NCBI GenBank assembly: GCA_900541965.1
Contig: UQLN01000015.1
Span: 22,298 to 86,297 of the forward strand
Origin: an uncultured Parabacteroides sp.
GTDB lineage: Bacteria > Bacteroidota > Bacteroidia > Bacteroidales > Tannerellaceae
Direction: 5' to 3'
DNA: 64,000 nucleotides
Below, one piece after another: positions 24,636 to 33,115 of the stretch. The notes below the pieces were generated by a model. That model saw only the letters and a list, made by a program, of their open reading frames with translations, ran no database searches and was not told where the DNA came from. Position 1 is the stretch's first letter, and every line of letters starts with the position of its first letter. Made by a program: the position numbers and the translations under genes.

Positions 24636-26984
24636 ATGAAAAAGCTTGTTTCCATGTGTGCTGGCGCAGCACTTTGTATACTTGCGTCATGTAGCGAAGG
24701 AACGGTTAAAGAGATGCCTTACAATCAGGGTATCAATGTAATTCCTACGCCGGTAAGCCTCGTGCAAAACGAGGGTAGTTTCAAACTAAACAAAAACACA
24801 GTTATCTCTGCTCCTACTCCTGAAGTAAAAACCGTTGCCGAATTTTTTGCATCCAAAATCAATACGGCAACCGGCTACAATGTAACGGTAAGCGACAAAT
24901 CCGCATCCAATGGCATTGCCCTTATGCTGGACAACCTGCTGGATGTAAACAATGAAGGGTATACGCTGGATGTTACCACCGATGGTGTTACTGTCAAAGC
25001 AAAAACTCCGCAGGGTTTATTCTATGGTATGCAAACGTTCATGCAATTGCTTCCTGCCGAAATCGAAAGCCCTGTAATTGTAAAAGACATTGCATGGAAT
25101 GCTCCTTGCGTGACGGTAAAAGACGAACCCCGTTTCGGTTACCGTGGTATCATGCTGGACCCATGCCGCCATTTTATCCCGGTTGAAAATGTAAAGAAAC
25201 AACTGGATGTACTGGCATTGTTCAAAATTAACCGCATGCACTGGCACCTGACAGACGACCAGGGATGGCGTGTGGAGATCAAGAAGTATCCGAAACTGAC
25301 TGAAATCGGTTCCAAACGTATCGATGGAGAAGGTACCGAATACGGTGGTTTCTATACACAAGACCAGATTAAAGAAATCGTTCAGTATGCAGCAGACCGC
25401 TTCATCACGGTAATTCCAGAAATCGAACTTCCGGGCCACGAAATGGCAGCTATTGCAGCTTATCCTGAACTGTCCTGCAAAGGTGAACAGGGAACTCCGC
25501 GTATTATCTGGGGGGTTGAAGACATCGTAATGTGTGCGGGAAAAGAAGAAACATTCCATTTCCTGGAAGATGTAATAGACGAAGTCGCTCCATTGTTTCC
25601 CAGCGAATACTTCCATATAGGAGGCGACGAATGTCCGAAAATCAGTTGGAAGAACTGTCCGCTTTGCCAGAAACGTATCAAAGAAGAAGGCCTGAAGGGC
25701 GACAAGGAACATTCTTCCGAAGAAAAGCTGCAAAGTTATTTCGTACAACGGATGGAAAAATACCTGGCTGAAAAGCATGGAAAGAAAATTATCGGTTGGG
25801 ACGAAATTCTCGAAGGTGGCCTGGCTCCTACTGCTACCGTTATGTCATGGCGCGGAGAAGCCGGTGGTATCGCCGCAGCTAATATGGAACACGATGTAAT
25901 TATGACTCCGGGTTCAAACGGTATGTACCTCGACCAATACCAGGGAGACTATAAAATCGAACCGGTTACCATCGGCGGTTATGCTACCTTGGAAAAAGTG
26001 TACAATTACAACCCGACCCCTGATACGCTGGTTGCAGCCGGTAAGGACAAATACATCCAGGGTGTACAATGCAACATCTGGTCCGAATATATGTACAATA
26101 CAGACATTATGGAATACCGTATCTATCCGCGTATCCTGGCTTTGTCTGAAATTGCATGGTCGCCGTTAAACCGCAAAGATTATAAAGATTTCGAACGTCG
26201 CCTGGACAATGCACTGGTTCGTCTGGATGCCCACAACATCAACTACCATATTCCTCAACCGGAACAGCCGAACGGCTCTTGTAATTTTGTTGCCTTCACA
26301 GATAAAGCAACGCTTGAATTCAAGACGGTTCGCCCGATTAAGATGGTATACACTATCGATGGTAGCGAACCGACTCCGGAATCGACCGTATATTCCGCTC
26401 CTATCGAGTTTACAGAATCAGGTGTATTGAAAATCCGTTCCGTATTACCTTCCGGCAAGATGAGCAAAGTTCGTACCATCACTGTAGAAAAACAGGAGTT
26501 CGCTCCTGCCAAAGAAGTGGCTAAAACAACTCCGGGCTTACAAATGGAAGTAACAGACGGCATGTTCCTGAACACAGACCAGATGAAGGAAGCCAAAGAG
26601 TGGAAAAAGTCCGTGATAAAAGACCTGCGCGATTTGACACGTGTTGTTAAGACAGACGAATCCATGCGTGGTGTTAAACAGTATGCGGCTGTAGCAACTG
26701 GTTACGTAAATGTCCCGGAAGACGGAGTTTATTATATTTCTTCCGATAACGAAGAAGTATGGATTGACGGTAAACTGCTTATCAACAACAGCGGCGAAGT
26801 GAAACGTTTCTCCCGTCATGATACTTCTATCGCACTGGGTAAAGGTTTACACGAAATCAAAGTGGTATTCTTAGGACATATTATCGGCGGCTGGCCTTCC
26901 AACTGGAACGACGGTAGCGTAAAATTACGTAAAGCCGATACGGATAAGTTTACTCCGATTACGGCTGATATGCTGAGTCACTGA
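24636..26984 (+). CDS. GH20 beta-N-acetylhexosaminidase, lipoprotein
   Basis: 782 residues with a lipoprotein signal (Cys19 in ILASC). A GH20b alpha/beta domain (about 35-160) precedes the TIM barrel (about 165-510). The catalytic pair is Asp331-Glu332 in HIGGDECPK; other landmarks are MHWHLTDDQGWR and PEIELPGHE. A chitobiase-type C-terminal domain (about 540-620, VYTIDGSEPTPES) and a final PA14-like beta domain (GYVNVPEDGVYYISSDNEEVW) follow. It should release terminal GlcNAc or GalNAc from host glycans at the cell surface or in the periplasm. It is monocistronic with a strong terminator. Confidence 0.95.
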   Translation: MKKLVSMCAGAALCILASCSEGTVKEMPYNQGINVIPTPVSLVQNEGSFKLNKNTVISAPTPEVKTVAEFFASKINTATGYNVTVSDKSASNGIALMLDNLLDVNNEGYTLDVTTDGVTVKAKTPQGLFYGMQTFMQLLPAEIESPVIVKDIAWNAPCVTVKDEPRFGYRGIMLDPCRHFIPVENVKKQLDVLALFKINRMHWHLTDDQGWRVEIKKYPKLTEIGSKRIDGEGTEYGGFYTQDQIKEIVQYAADRFITVIPEIELPGHEMAAIAAYPELSCKGEQGTPRIIWGVEDIVMCAGKEETFHFLEDVIDEVAPLFPSEYFHIGGDECPKISWKNCPLCQKRIKEEGLKGDKEHSSEEKLQSYFVQRMEKYLAEKHGKKIIGWDEILEGGLAPTATVMSWRGEAGGIAAANMEHDVIMTPGSNGMYLDQYQGDYKIEPVTIGGYATLEKVYNYNPTPDTLVAAGKDKYIQGVQCNIWSEYMYNTDIMEYRIYPRILALSEIAWSPLNRKDYKDFERRLDNALVRLDAHNINYHIPQPEQPNGSCNFVAFTDKATLEFKTVRPIKMVYTIDGSEPTPESTVYSAPIEFTESGVLKIRSVLPSGKMSKVRTITVEKQEFAPAKEVAKTTPGLQMEVTDGMFLNTDQMKEAKEWKKSVIKDLRDLTRVVKTDESMRGVKQYAAVATGYVNVPEDGVYYISSDNEEVWIDGKLLINNSGEVKRFSRHDTSIALGKGLHEIKVVFLGHIIGGWPSNWNDGSVKLRKADTDKFTPITADMLSH

Positions 26985-27021
26985 TGTAACTATTAATAAA
27001 GGGTAACCTTTTCCTATATCA

Positions 27022-27067
27022 AGAGGGGACAGAGATGATTTTATACACGCTCTGTCCCCTCTTTTTT
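27022..27067 (+). terminator. Intrinsic terminator after the GH20 gene
   Basis: AGAGGGGACAGAG (27022-27034) pairs perfectly with CTCTGTCCCCTCT (27050-27062), followed by TTTTT. A classic strong terminator, and possibly bidirectional, since the TetR-like gene converges on it. Confidence 0.9.
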
Positions 27068-27145
27068 ATTTTATGCTTTTATCTTATCTTTCTGATAAAA
27101 GACACCTTTACTCCCCGAGTCAAAGACAGGAACTACAGCATAAAT

Positions 27146-27874
27146 CTAAAGCCCTTGTACCACCTCGGCAGATAAACCCGTACATTCTGCTATCATATCA
27201 TCCGGCAGGCCTTTCTGTTTGAAATTGCGGGCTATCTCAATGGTTCGGTTATGTTCTTCGAGTGTGGAGAATATCAAATTACAAAGATATTCAAGTGTAT
27301 TGTATAGACGTTCCCTATTTTCTTTCCGCTGGTAATCCACATCAAAGAATGTGGAACGTTTGCGGTGCAATATCAGGTAATAGGTTCCGGCAGTAAGAAG
27401 CCCGACTATTATATCAATCGAGATATCCGTTCCCTCAAACAAACGCCTGTATTCTTCCATAGCTGCCTTGTAATGCTTCTCCCGGCTCCGTGCCATACGC
27501 CTTGTTGTCGGATTGTCCGCTTCGAGTTCCCATACCAACAAATGCTGCATGTCGGTATTATCATATAAGTAAATAGCCAGAGCCTTTAAGGTGCTTTTCA
27601 AAAGGTCTTCGCCGGCTTTATCCGTAGGATGTTCTTCATTAAAAAGGTCATGCAGCCAATAATCGGAAATATATGCGTACTTATCCAACAGTCGATCTAT
27701 ACTTCTATAGTTCTTGAGCAGGACGGACATTTGTATATCGGCTCTTTGCATAATATCCGTAAAAGATATCTGTGCCAAGCCTTTTTCACCTGCTAATTGC
27801 CGGATAGCATCGAACACGTCTGCTTCCAGTTCGGCACGGGTACGGCGTATGCGTTTATTTTTTGGTTGTTCCAT
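27146..27874 (-). CDS. TetR-family-like transcriptional regulator
   Basis: 242 residues. The N-terminal RRTRAELEADVFDAIRQLAGEKGLAQISFTDIMQRADIQMSVLLKNYRSIDRLL segment has the TetR helix-turn-helix pattern, with the usual Tyr/Phe after the recognition helix. The helical ligand domain follows (about 60-200). The last 30 residues (IARNFKQKGLPDDMIAECTGLS) form a short extra helix pair resembling the tail found on many Bacteroidetes proteins that end in a KGxxxxxIAxxTGLS motif. It has no co-directional partner; its targets are unknown. Confidence 0.75.
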   Translation of the reverse strand: MEQPKNKRIRRTRAELEADVFDAIRQLAGEKGLAQISFTDIMQRADIQMSVLLKNYRSIDRLLDKYAYISDYWLHDLFNEEHPTDKAGEDLLKSTLKALAIYLYDNTDMQHLLVWELEADNPTTRRMARSREKHYKAAMEEYRRLFEGTDISIDIIVGLLTAGTYYLILHRKRSTFFDVDYQRKENRERLYNTLEYLCNLIFSTLEEHNRTIEIARNFKQKGLPDDMIAECTGLSAEVVQGL

Positions 27875-28230
27875 ATTATTTTTTCTATGTATGCAAAAAT
27901 ATATAAAATTAAAATGAAATCTCCTTATTGTATGCTACAAAATAATTTTCAAGGTGTAGAATGAAAAATAATGCTACTTTTAGTAGGTTACACAAACAGA
28001 ATAATGTATTTTTATCGGCATATAAATATCTTATATTATTATAAATGAATTTATTTCACTGATTATCAACATTTATTTATTCTATTTTATATACTTTTTT
28101 ATTGCTATATTAGTATAAAGAATATAGGACATGTTGATTTCCAACAAAATATATACATGAAAAATAGCAAACAAAAGAAAAGACGCAGTTAGCTGCCGGA
28201 CATCAAGAACAAACTAACAACAAGAACAAT
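27875..28230. other. AT-rich intergenic region before the immunity-like island
   Basis: About 356 bases, very AT-rich. It marks a change in composition between the TetR-like gene and the small-gene array. A short frame at 28156-28191 would encode MKNSKQKKRRS and lies 39 bases before the first gene of the array; it may be chance. I see no tRNA, repeat or recombinase gene. Confidence 0.4.
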
Positions 28231-28464
28231 ATGAAAAGAGCCTTTATTTACAAAGACGAGAAATCCCACAAATTCTGGTGGATTGATTATAGTGGTTGTT
28301 GCTTTGCCGTAAACTATGGTAAATACGGAAGAAAAGAACGTGGAATCAATGCGATCAAACGATTGCCTTTGATCGAGGGTATACCTTGGACTGAAAATGA
28401 AATCCAGAGTCAAATGATAAAGGATCTCCAATCATTTGACGCAATCTCATTTTCTTTGGAATAG
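28231..28464 (+). CDS. Small WGR-domain-like protein, probably truncated
   Basis: 77 residues. MKRAFIYKDEKSHKFWWIDYSGCCFAVNYGKYG follows the pattern of the WGR domain (K-F-W-I, then VxYGxxG), which in longer proteins binds nucleic acid or mediates partner contacts. After residue 33 the sequence departs from the domain (RKERGINAIKRLPLIEG) and stops early, so this may be a frameshifted remnant of a larger gene. It is the first gene of a same-strand array. Its stop lies within an imperfect hairpin at 28464-28496. Confidence 0.5.
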   Translation: MKRAFIYKDEKSHKFWWIDYSGCCFAVNYGKYGRKERGINAIKRLPLIEGIPWTENEIQSQMIKDLQSFDAISFSLE

Positions 28465-28496
28465 TTCAAATGACGCAAAAACGTCTTTAGTTGAAC
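28464..28496 (+). other. Imperfect hairpin after the first array gene
   Basis: GTTCAA (28464-28469) pairs with TTGAAC (28491-28496), and inside it GACG (28472-28475) pairs with CGTC (28482-28485), with unpaired bases between. Similar imperfect inverted repeats lie after other genes of this array. Confidence 0.45.
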
Positions 28497-28556
28497 GAAA
28501 AGGCCATAATGAAAAAACGAATATAATTTTACGTTATATACAACAGAACGAAGACA

Positions 28557-29033
28557 ATGGGAATATTCAAAATGCTTATAAATGAATTGTTGGGTACTAA
28601 GAAAGAATACGAGGTAAAAGATTTGGGTATCTTCACCTGTAAGGTTTGTAATTGGTATCAGGACAAACACTATACATGGAGTGGTATCGTACAATTGCCC
28701 TTTTATTCAAAGAAAACCATTATTTTAATGGAAGGGGATGCCTCTGCCCCATTACCCCAGCAGGTATTGGAATTACAAACAATACTACAAAACTGGAAAT
28801 CAGTAATTACTAAATTGGATAGTATGTTGCCTAACGAAAGCAGGTTGGCACATAAAGAAGAAATATATGCTTCCTGGCAAGACACATTTTATCCTGATGC
28901 GGTAAATCCGGCCATACCATATACCGATGGTTGGGAAATAACATTTGTCAGAACAGATGATTTAAAAGATTATTTCGGCTTTATCTGGAAAAATAACGCC
29001 GTGCGGGATTTGACTTTAGAAGTAGGCGCATGA
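28557..29033 (+). CDS. Hypothetical protein of the immunity-like array
   Basis: 158 residues, soluble, with no signal peptide or membrane segment. The first half is beta-rich (YEVKDLGIFTCKVCNWYQDKHYTWSGIVQLPF) and the second helical then beta (EVLELQTILQNW type helix; GWEITFVRTDDLKDYFGFIW). The pattern recalls small cytoplasmic DUFs found near polymorphic-toxin loci, but I cannot name the family. It sits 92 bases after the WGR-like gene and 96 bases before the Imm17-like gene. Start is the ATG at 28557. Confidence 0.55.
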   Translation: MGIFKMLINELLGTKKEYEVKDLGIFTCKVCNWYQDKHYTWSGIVQLPFYSKKTIILMEGDASAPLPQQVLELQTILQNWKSVITKLDSMLPNESRLAHKEEIYASWQDTFYPDAVNPAIPYTDGWEITFVRTDDLKDYFGFIWKNNAVRDLTLEVGA

Positions 29034-29074
29034 TAAACTTCCAAAAAGACATTAAATGAAAGACTTAGAGAAAA

Positions 29075-29096
29075 TAACAGCGGGATTCCGCTGTTA
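29075..29096 (+). other. Perfect hairpin between array genes
   Basis: TAACAGCGG (29075-29083) pairs with CCGCTGTTA (29088-29096) around the loop GATT. There is no T-run, so it is not an obvious terminator. Confidence 0.5.
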
Positions 29097-29129
29097 GCAT
29101 AACTTTACCAATTACATAAAAATGAAATT

Positions 29130-29387
29130 ATGGAAGCTATTAACAGCGAGTTTTTTAGTAGACTATGCAAAGAGTACGGATATTTATTTATTGCGGCAAG
29201 TGGACTATTGTTTCTGCTTGGTGCCATTCTAAACTGGGATTGGGTACTGGAAGGCGACGGAAGAATGATGAATATCGCATGGGTTTCTCATAAGTTCGGA
29301 AGAACTGTTGCTCGAATCTTGGTTGGAATCAGTGGAAGCGTTCTGCTTGTAATAGGAATTTTAATGTTCTTTTTAAGCAAACTGTAA
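29130..29387 (+). CDS. Imm17-like small membrane immunity protein
   Basis: 85 residues with two transmembrane helices (YLFIAASGLLFLLGAIL and ILVGISGSVLLVIGILMFF) separated by a loop starting NWDW. The two-helix topology and the W-x-W just after helix 1, then FGRTVARI before helix 2, match my recollection of the Imm17 family of immunity proteins from polymorphic-toxin systems. No toxin gene is next to it, so it would be an orphan immunity gene. Its neighbours on both sides are small accessory genes in the same orientation. Confidence 0.6.
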   Translation: MEAINSEFFSRLCKEYGYLFIAASGLLFLLGAILNWDWVLEGDGRMMNIAWVSHKFGRTVARILVGISGSVLLVIGILMFFLSKL

Positions 29388-29564
29388 TTCAGCCATTTCG
29401 TGACAAATGAGATGAATGACAGTTCTAATTACAGAACATAAGGGCTTTTAAAAGCTGCCTGAGAAATTATGATGCGATTAAACGACTGATAGCGGATAGA
29501 GCTCCCCTGTGATCGATTATCCACCAGAGATTATTATCAAATAACAACAATAAAAAAGAAATAT

Positions 29565-30335
29565 ATGACAACATTAAATGACAGGAAGTGGATGGAAAAA
29601 TGGGAAGCGGTAAAAGAGAAGACCGCTTGTCCTGTTGACCTGAATATGTATTTTGAGCAAAAAGAAATTGCAGGGAAAACGTTGGCAATAATGGACATCG
29701 GTTCTTGTAATTTGCCCAGCGGTAAGGTCTTGGTAAGAGATCCGTTGGTGTATCTCTCTAACCATAATGAACGTCCGTATTTCCTGACTGCTCCTACGGG
29801 CAGATACCAGACTGAAATTTGTATAGTCAAATCAGATGGCGAGGATTGCGACCGCTATGCGGCTGTCCGTTTGCGCTTTTCTGAAAAACGAGCTGTTCGC
29901 TTCTACGAAGCATTAATCGGTAATGAGAACCTTGATACATTGGAAGATGGAGATTATTTTGGTTTTTGTGTCGATGCCGGACTTGGTTGTATCTGTGACG
30001 AGATGCTCCACCGCATCTATTGTGATTGGGATGAACAATGGCGTAAAGACCATCCCGATGATAACCCTTACGATGGCTACTTTGCCTCTCTTTTTGAGGA
30101 GAACTATCGCAACCATCCGGAGTATCAGCGCAAAGGTGGTGACTGGTTGAATTGGCAAATGCCGGAAACGGAATATCATATGCCCATTTTCCAATCCGGT
30201 TTTGGTGACGGAACTTATCCCGTATATTGGGGGATTGACGAGGATAGTGCTATTTGCCAATTAGTCATTCAGTTTATAGACATTCAACTGGCTTATGGCG
30301 AGGATGTGGAAGAGGAATCAACAATTAATATTTAG
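29565..30335 (+). CDS. DUF4241-domain protein
   Basis: 256 residues, cytoplasmic. The core has LPSGKVLVRDPLVYL, PYFLTAPTGRYQTEI and the C-terminal GFGDGTYPVYWGIDEDSAICQLVIQF with its GxGDGxYPxYWGxD signature, which I recognise as DUF4241. Proteins of this family occur beside polymorphic toxins and in stand-alone arrays; the molecular role is unknown. It is preceded by a 177-base spacer without a gene and followed by a spacer with two inverted repeats ending in ACGTTATACAC. Confidence 0.7.
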   Translation: MTTLNDRKWMEKWEAVKEKTACPVDLNMYFEQKEIAGKTLAIMDIGSCNLPSGKVLVRDPLVYLSNHNERPYFLTAPTGRYQTEICIVKSDGEDCDRYAAVRLRFSEKRAVRFYEALIGNENLDTLEDGDYFGFCVDAGLGCICDEMLHRIYCDWDEQWRKDHPDDNPYDGYFASLFEENYRNHPEYQRKGGDWLNWQMPETEYHMPIFQSGFGDGTYPVYWGIDEDSAICQLVIQFIDIQLAYGEDVEEESTINI

Positions 30336-30353
30336 GAAAATGAAGTTTGATTT

Positions 30354-30411
30354 TAAACGGTAACAGACAACAATACCGTTTAATACGGCACATCGCCGGA
30401 CGTTATACACA
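30354..30411 (+). other. Structured spacer with ACGTTATAYAC end
   Basis: TAAACGGTA (30354-30362) pairs perfectly with TACCGTTTA (30374-30382). A second imperfect inverted repeat (around 30381-30405) ends in ACGTTATACACA (30400-30411). Nearly the same 3' sequence, ACGTTATATACA, occurs in the spacer at 28531-28542. Confidence 0.4.
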
Positions 30412-30439
30412 GAATAAATAATTAATAACATATACTAAT

Positions 30440-31210
30440 ATGAATCAAATGGATATGAATAAAGAAAATAATGAAACCGGATGCTTTGTTGCATTTGTAC
30501 TACTATCTCAAAACCAATGGGATAAGAAGAAGTTTATAAGTGATTTCAAAACCGACTGGAACATAGATTTGTCTGATAACGATACAGATGATGCACTTGT
30601 TGCCACAATCGATGAGATGACACTTGCGGCGGCTATTATGCCGGCACCGGTTCCAAATGGAGAAGCCGAACATTATGCGAACGCAAATTATATGTGGAAA
30701 GACGCAGTAAAAACTGCCCAAAATCACAAAGCACATATTCTGATTTCCGTATTGGGAAAAGATACAGACCTGTTGGAACGTGGAAAGTTATTTACCAAAG
30801 CTGTTTCTTCCTGCCTGAAACAGCAAAATGCCATTGCAGTCTACACGGATGGTACCGTATTCCAGCCTTCGTTTTACACAGAAGTCGCTTCATTTATGCA
30901 AGAAGACGAAGATGCGTTGCCAGTGTTGGACTGGGTATGGTTTGGCATCTATCACACAAATGAACATTCGGGTATATATACATATGGCATGAGGAAATTC
31001 GGAAAAGAAGAAATAGAAGTGTATGCTGATGCCGATTTGAATGAAATTCGTGATTTCTTGTTAGATATAGTTACATACATTTTAGATTGTAATGTAACTC
31101 TGCAAGATGGTGAAACCATTGGTTTCTCCGAAGAACAAAAACTCGGCATCACGCTTAGCGAGGGTATTGCATTAGAAGGTAAGAGTTTAAAAATCGAATA
31201 TCCACAATAA
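30440..31210 (+). CDS. DUF4261-domain protein
   Basis: 256 residues, cytoplasmic. FVAFVLLSQNQWDKKKF opens a ferredoxin-like beta-alpha-beta; AAAIMPAPVPNGEAEHYANANYMW, AHILISVLG, and the C-terminal LDWVWFGIYHT and TYGMRKFGKEEIEVY blocks match the DUF4261 family as I know it. The family is frequent in small-gene arrays near toxin or type VI secretion loci, but its action is unknown. The upstream ATG at 30440 is followed four residues later by another Met. Confidence 0.65.
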   Translation: MNQMDMNKENNETGCFVAFVLLSQNQWDKKKFISDFKTDWNIDLSDNDTDDALVATIDEMTLAAAIMPAPVPNGEAEHYANANYMWKDAVKTAQNHKAHILISVLGKDTDLLERGKLFTKAVSSCLKQQNAIAVYTDGTVFQPSFYTEVASFMQEDEDALPVLDWVWFGIYHTNEHSGIYTYGMRKFGKEEIEVYADADLNEIRDFLLDIVTYILDCNVTLQDGETIGFSEEQKLGITLSEGIALEGKSLKIEYPQ

Positions 31211-31287
31211 AATATAACAAACGGCTCAACTTCCTTCATTGTCGGTTGGCCACGGCTTATAGTATCAACAATAAAAAAACAAAAAGT

Positions 31288-32022
31288 ATGAAGCTATTTA
31301 CAAATCCAGCGTCCGACTGGGAGAACCAAATGACAGAAGAGGAAATCAAGCAACTGGAAGCACAGGGTTGCGATGTAACAGAACTGCGTGCCAAACGTGC
31401 CGAACAACAAAAAAAGGAAGAAGAAGCCGAACAAAGACAGGAAGAAGAACGGGCTGCATTCCAAAATCCGACAGCCCTCGACAAACTGGCTCCTTACACT
31501 CGTATTCCAAGAAGTATGAACACCCCGTTTTTCAAAGCCACAGCCGGCAGTGCACCTTGGCTGTTCAAGGATCGCTGGAAAAAGAAATATACGGAAGCTC
31601 CACTTATTTATGCTGCTGTGGTACAAGCCAACACAGATTTATGGCTGCCGGGCAACAACGAGTATTATCCGGCTGTGTTTGTTTTCGCTCTTGATGAAAA
31701 ACATATACGCAACAGTGAGTGGCTGAAAGAAACGGCAGAGACAATCCATGCACTACAGGATGCAGACCGCTTACCCGACGATTGCCGTAAGCTGATAGAA
31801 ACATTATGTGACGAAACCAGTGAATTCTGTTTCCGCATCGGACACAGCGTTTGCGGTGATGCCGACGCATGGTGCGCCACTTACAAATTTGACAAACAGA
31901 CCGATTTGCCACGCAAAGCATTACCATCTGACGGCATAGTGCCTTTCTTATTGAAATCTGCTCCGGAAGAGAACCAGTTTGTGGATTTTAAGTTGATTCC
32001 TTCTGAATTTTACATCGGATAA
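31288..32022 (+). CDS. Hypothetical protein with charged N-terminal coiled coil
   Basis: 244 residues from the ATG at 31288; a longer frame starts with TTG at 31246 inside the spacer and is less likely. Residues about 10-60 are a charged helix (EEEIKQLEAQGCDVTELRAKRAEQQKKEEEAEQRQEEER in pattern), then a globular alpha/beta domain with LIYAAVVQANTDLWLPG and FVFALDEKHIRNSEWL. The domain resembles cytoplasmic immunity-type DUFs in style, but I cannot assign it. It lies 77 bases after the DUF4261 gene and 88 bases before the membrane protein gene. Confidence 0.55.
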   Translation: MKLFTNPASDWENQMTEEEIKQLEAQGCDVTELRAKRAEQQKKEEEAEQRQEEERAAFQNPTALDKLAPYTRIPRSMNTPFFKATAGSAPWLFKDRWKKKYTEAPLIYAAVVQANTDLWLPGNNEYYPAVFVFALDEKHIRNSEWLKETAETIHALQDADRLPDDCRKLIETLCDETSEFCFRIGHSVCGDADAWCATYKFDKQTDLPRKALPSDGIVPFLLKSAPEENQFVDFKLIPSEFYIG

Positions 32023-32110
32023 TATAGGAATGTGCCGCACCTCCGGGGAAAAGGCTGTGCGTCACACTACCGGATGTTTCATAACTCTATTCAAACAACA
32101 AATATATAAT

Positions 32111-33115
32111 ATGAAGAATTTAAAAAGAATCTGTAAATACTTTATAATCACCTTTGCTATCGTTCTGGTATGCGGTTTTATTGGCATTGTAATTAAAGAA
32201 GTGGGTAAAGATACATTCTATAAGTTAGACATAAAAGAGGCCTTATCCTATTGCACACAGCTTGGACTGACAGCTTTCACCGCCTTAATACCTTACAGCC
32301 TGAGTGTTGCTACCTTCCTGACCTTTTGGGCAATGAACAGTAGCAAGTGGAAAGACTTTTTCCGCACATTAGCTATCAGTTTAATTATAGTTCTTCCCTT
32401 GTCGGCAACGACCTATTATTATGATTGGTTTATCCGCCCTCAGATTATGGCTACATCGGCAGAAAAGCTTATTGAAATAAAGAGTATGTATCCCGAATCG
32501 CTGGCAGACGAATTTAACATTGACAAAAAACAAATCCTAAACCAAATGCCTATGGCAATGCCCAAAAGAACACTCATTATTCAAATGGATTCACTGGAAA
32601 CCTCTTTCCAGACGGATGCCGCTACTTGTGGACAGTTGCTTTCAAGCCTGCCGGACAGTTTAGCTCTGGATGCCTACCAGAGTTATCAATTGAAAAAAAT
32701 GGGAATCGCTTATCAATACACCACCCATCCGGCAGCCGATAAAGACAGCCTGATGTATATACAACGTAGAGTACTATATCAAAAAGCAACCCAATCATGG
32801 GATACTTTAACAGAATTACAGCGCTACCGCAAAGAATTTTATGGCAGAACTCTCAATACCGTGAACATATACATCATATATCTTGTATTTGCCCTCACAG
32901 GCTATCTACTACGCTACAAACCGATAAAAAAGATTTTAGCGATATTGGCTATATTGATTGTGTCAGCCTATATTTTTAATGAAATCAATACCATTATTCA
33001 AGTACATGCACAAAAAGTAAAAGTAGTTTCAAAGCAAGTTGTCGATAAAACCCATGAAGAAATAAGAAAACAAAGAAAAGGTACACCATCAGAAACTAAT
33101 CGATTACCAACTTAA
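32111..33115 (+). CDS. Hypothetical membrane protein, about five transmembrane helices
   Basis: 334 residues from the ATG at 32111; a longer frame from 32030 would place an implausible polar leader before the first helix. Helices are at about 10-28 (FIITFAIVLVCGFIGIVI), 50-75, 85-105 (LAISLIIVLPLSATTYY), then after a 130-residue soluble loop two more (IYIIYLVFALTGYLLRY and ILAILAILIVSAYIF). The arrangement resembles LptF/LptG-type proteins, which have six helices around a periplasmic domain, but the resemblance is only general. Its 3' end overlaps the convergent GH51 gene by 20 bases. It closes the small-gene array. Confidence 0.55.
   Translation: MKNLKRICKYFIITFAIVLVCGFIGIVIKEVGKDTFYKLDIKEALSYCTQLGLTAFTALIPYSLSVATFLTFWAMNSSKWKDFFRTLAISLIIVLPLSATTYYYDWFIRPQIMATSAEKLIEIKSMYPESLADEFNIDKKQILNQMPMAMPKRTLIIQMDSLETSFQTDAATCGQLLSSLPDSLALDAYQSYQLKKMGIAYQYTTHPAADKDSLMYIQRRVLYQKATQSWDTLTELQRYRKEFYGRTLNTVNIYIIYLVFALTGYLLRYKPIKKILAILAILIVSAYIFNEINTIIQVHAQKVKVVSKQVVDKTHEEIRKQRKGTPSETNRLPT

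Noticed and set aside
27875..28230. Attachment site or recombinase remnant before the small-gene array
   Set aside because: The region is AT-rich but I saw no tRNA gene, no direct repeat matching the right side of the array and no integrase fragment.
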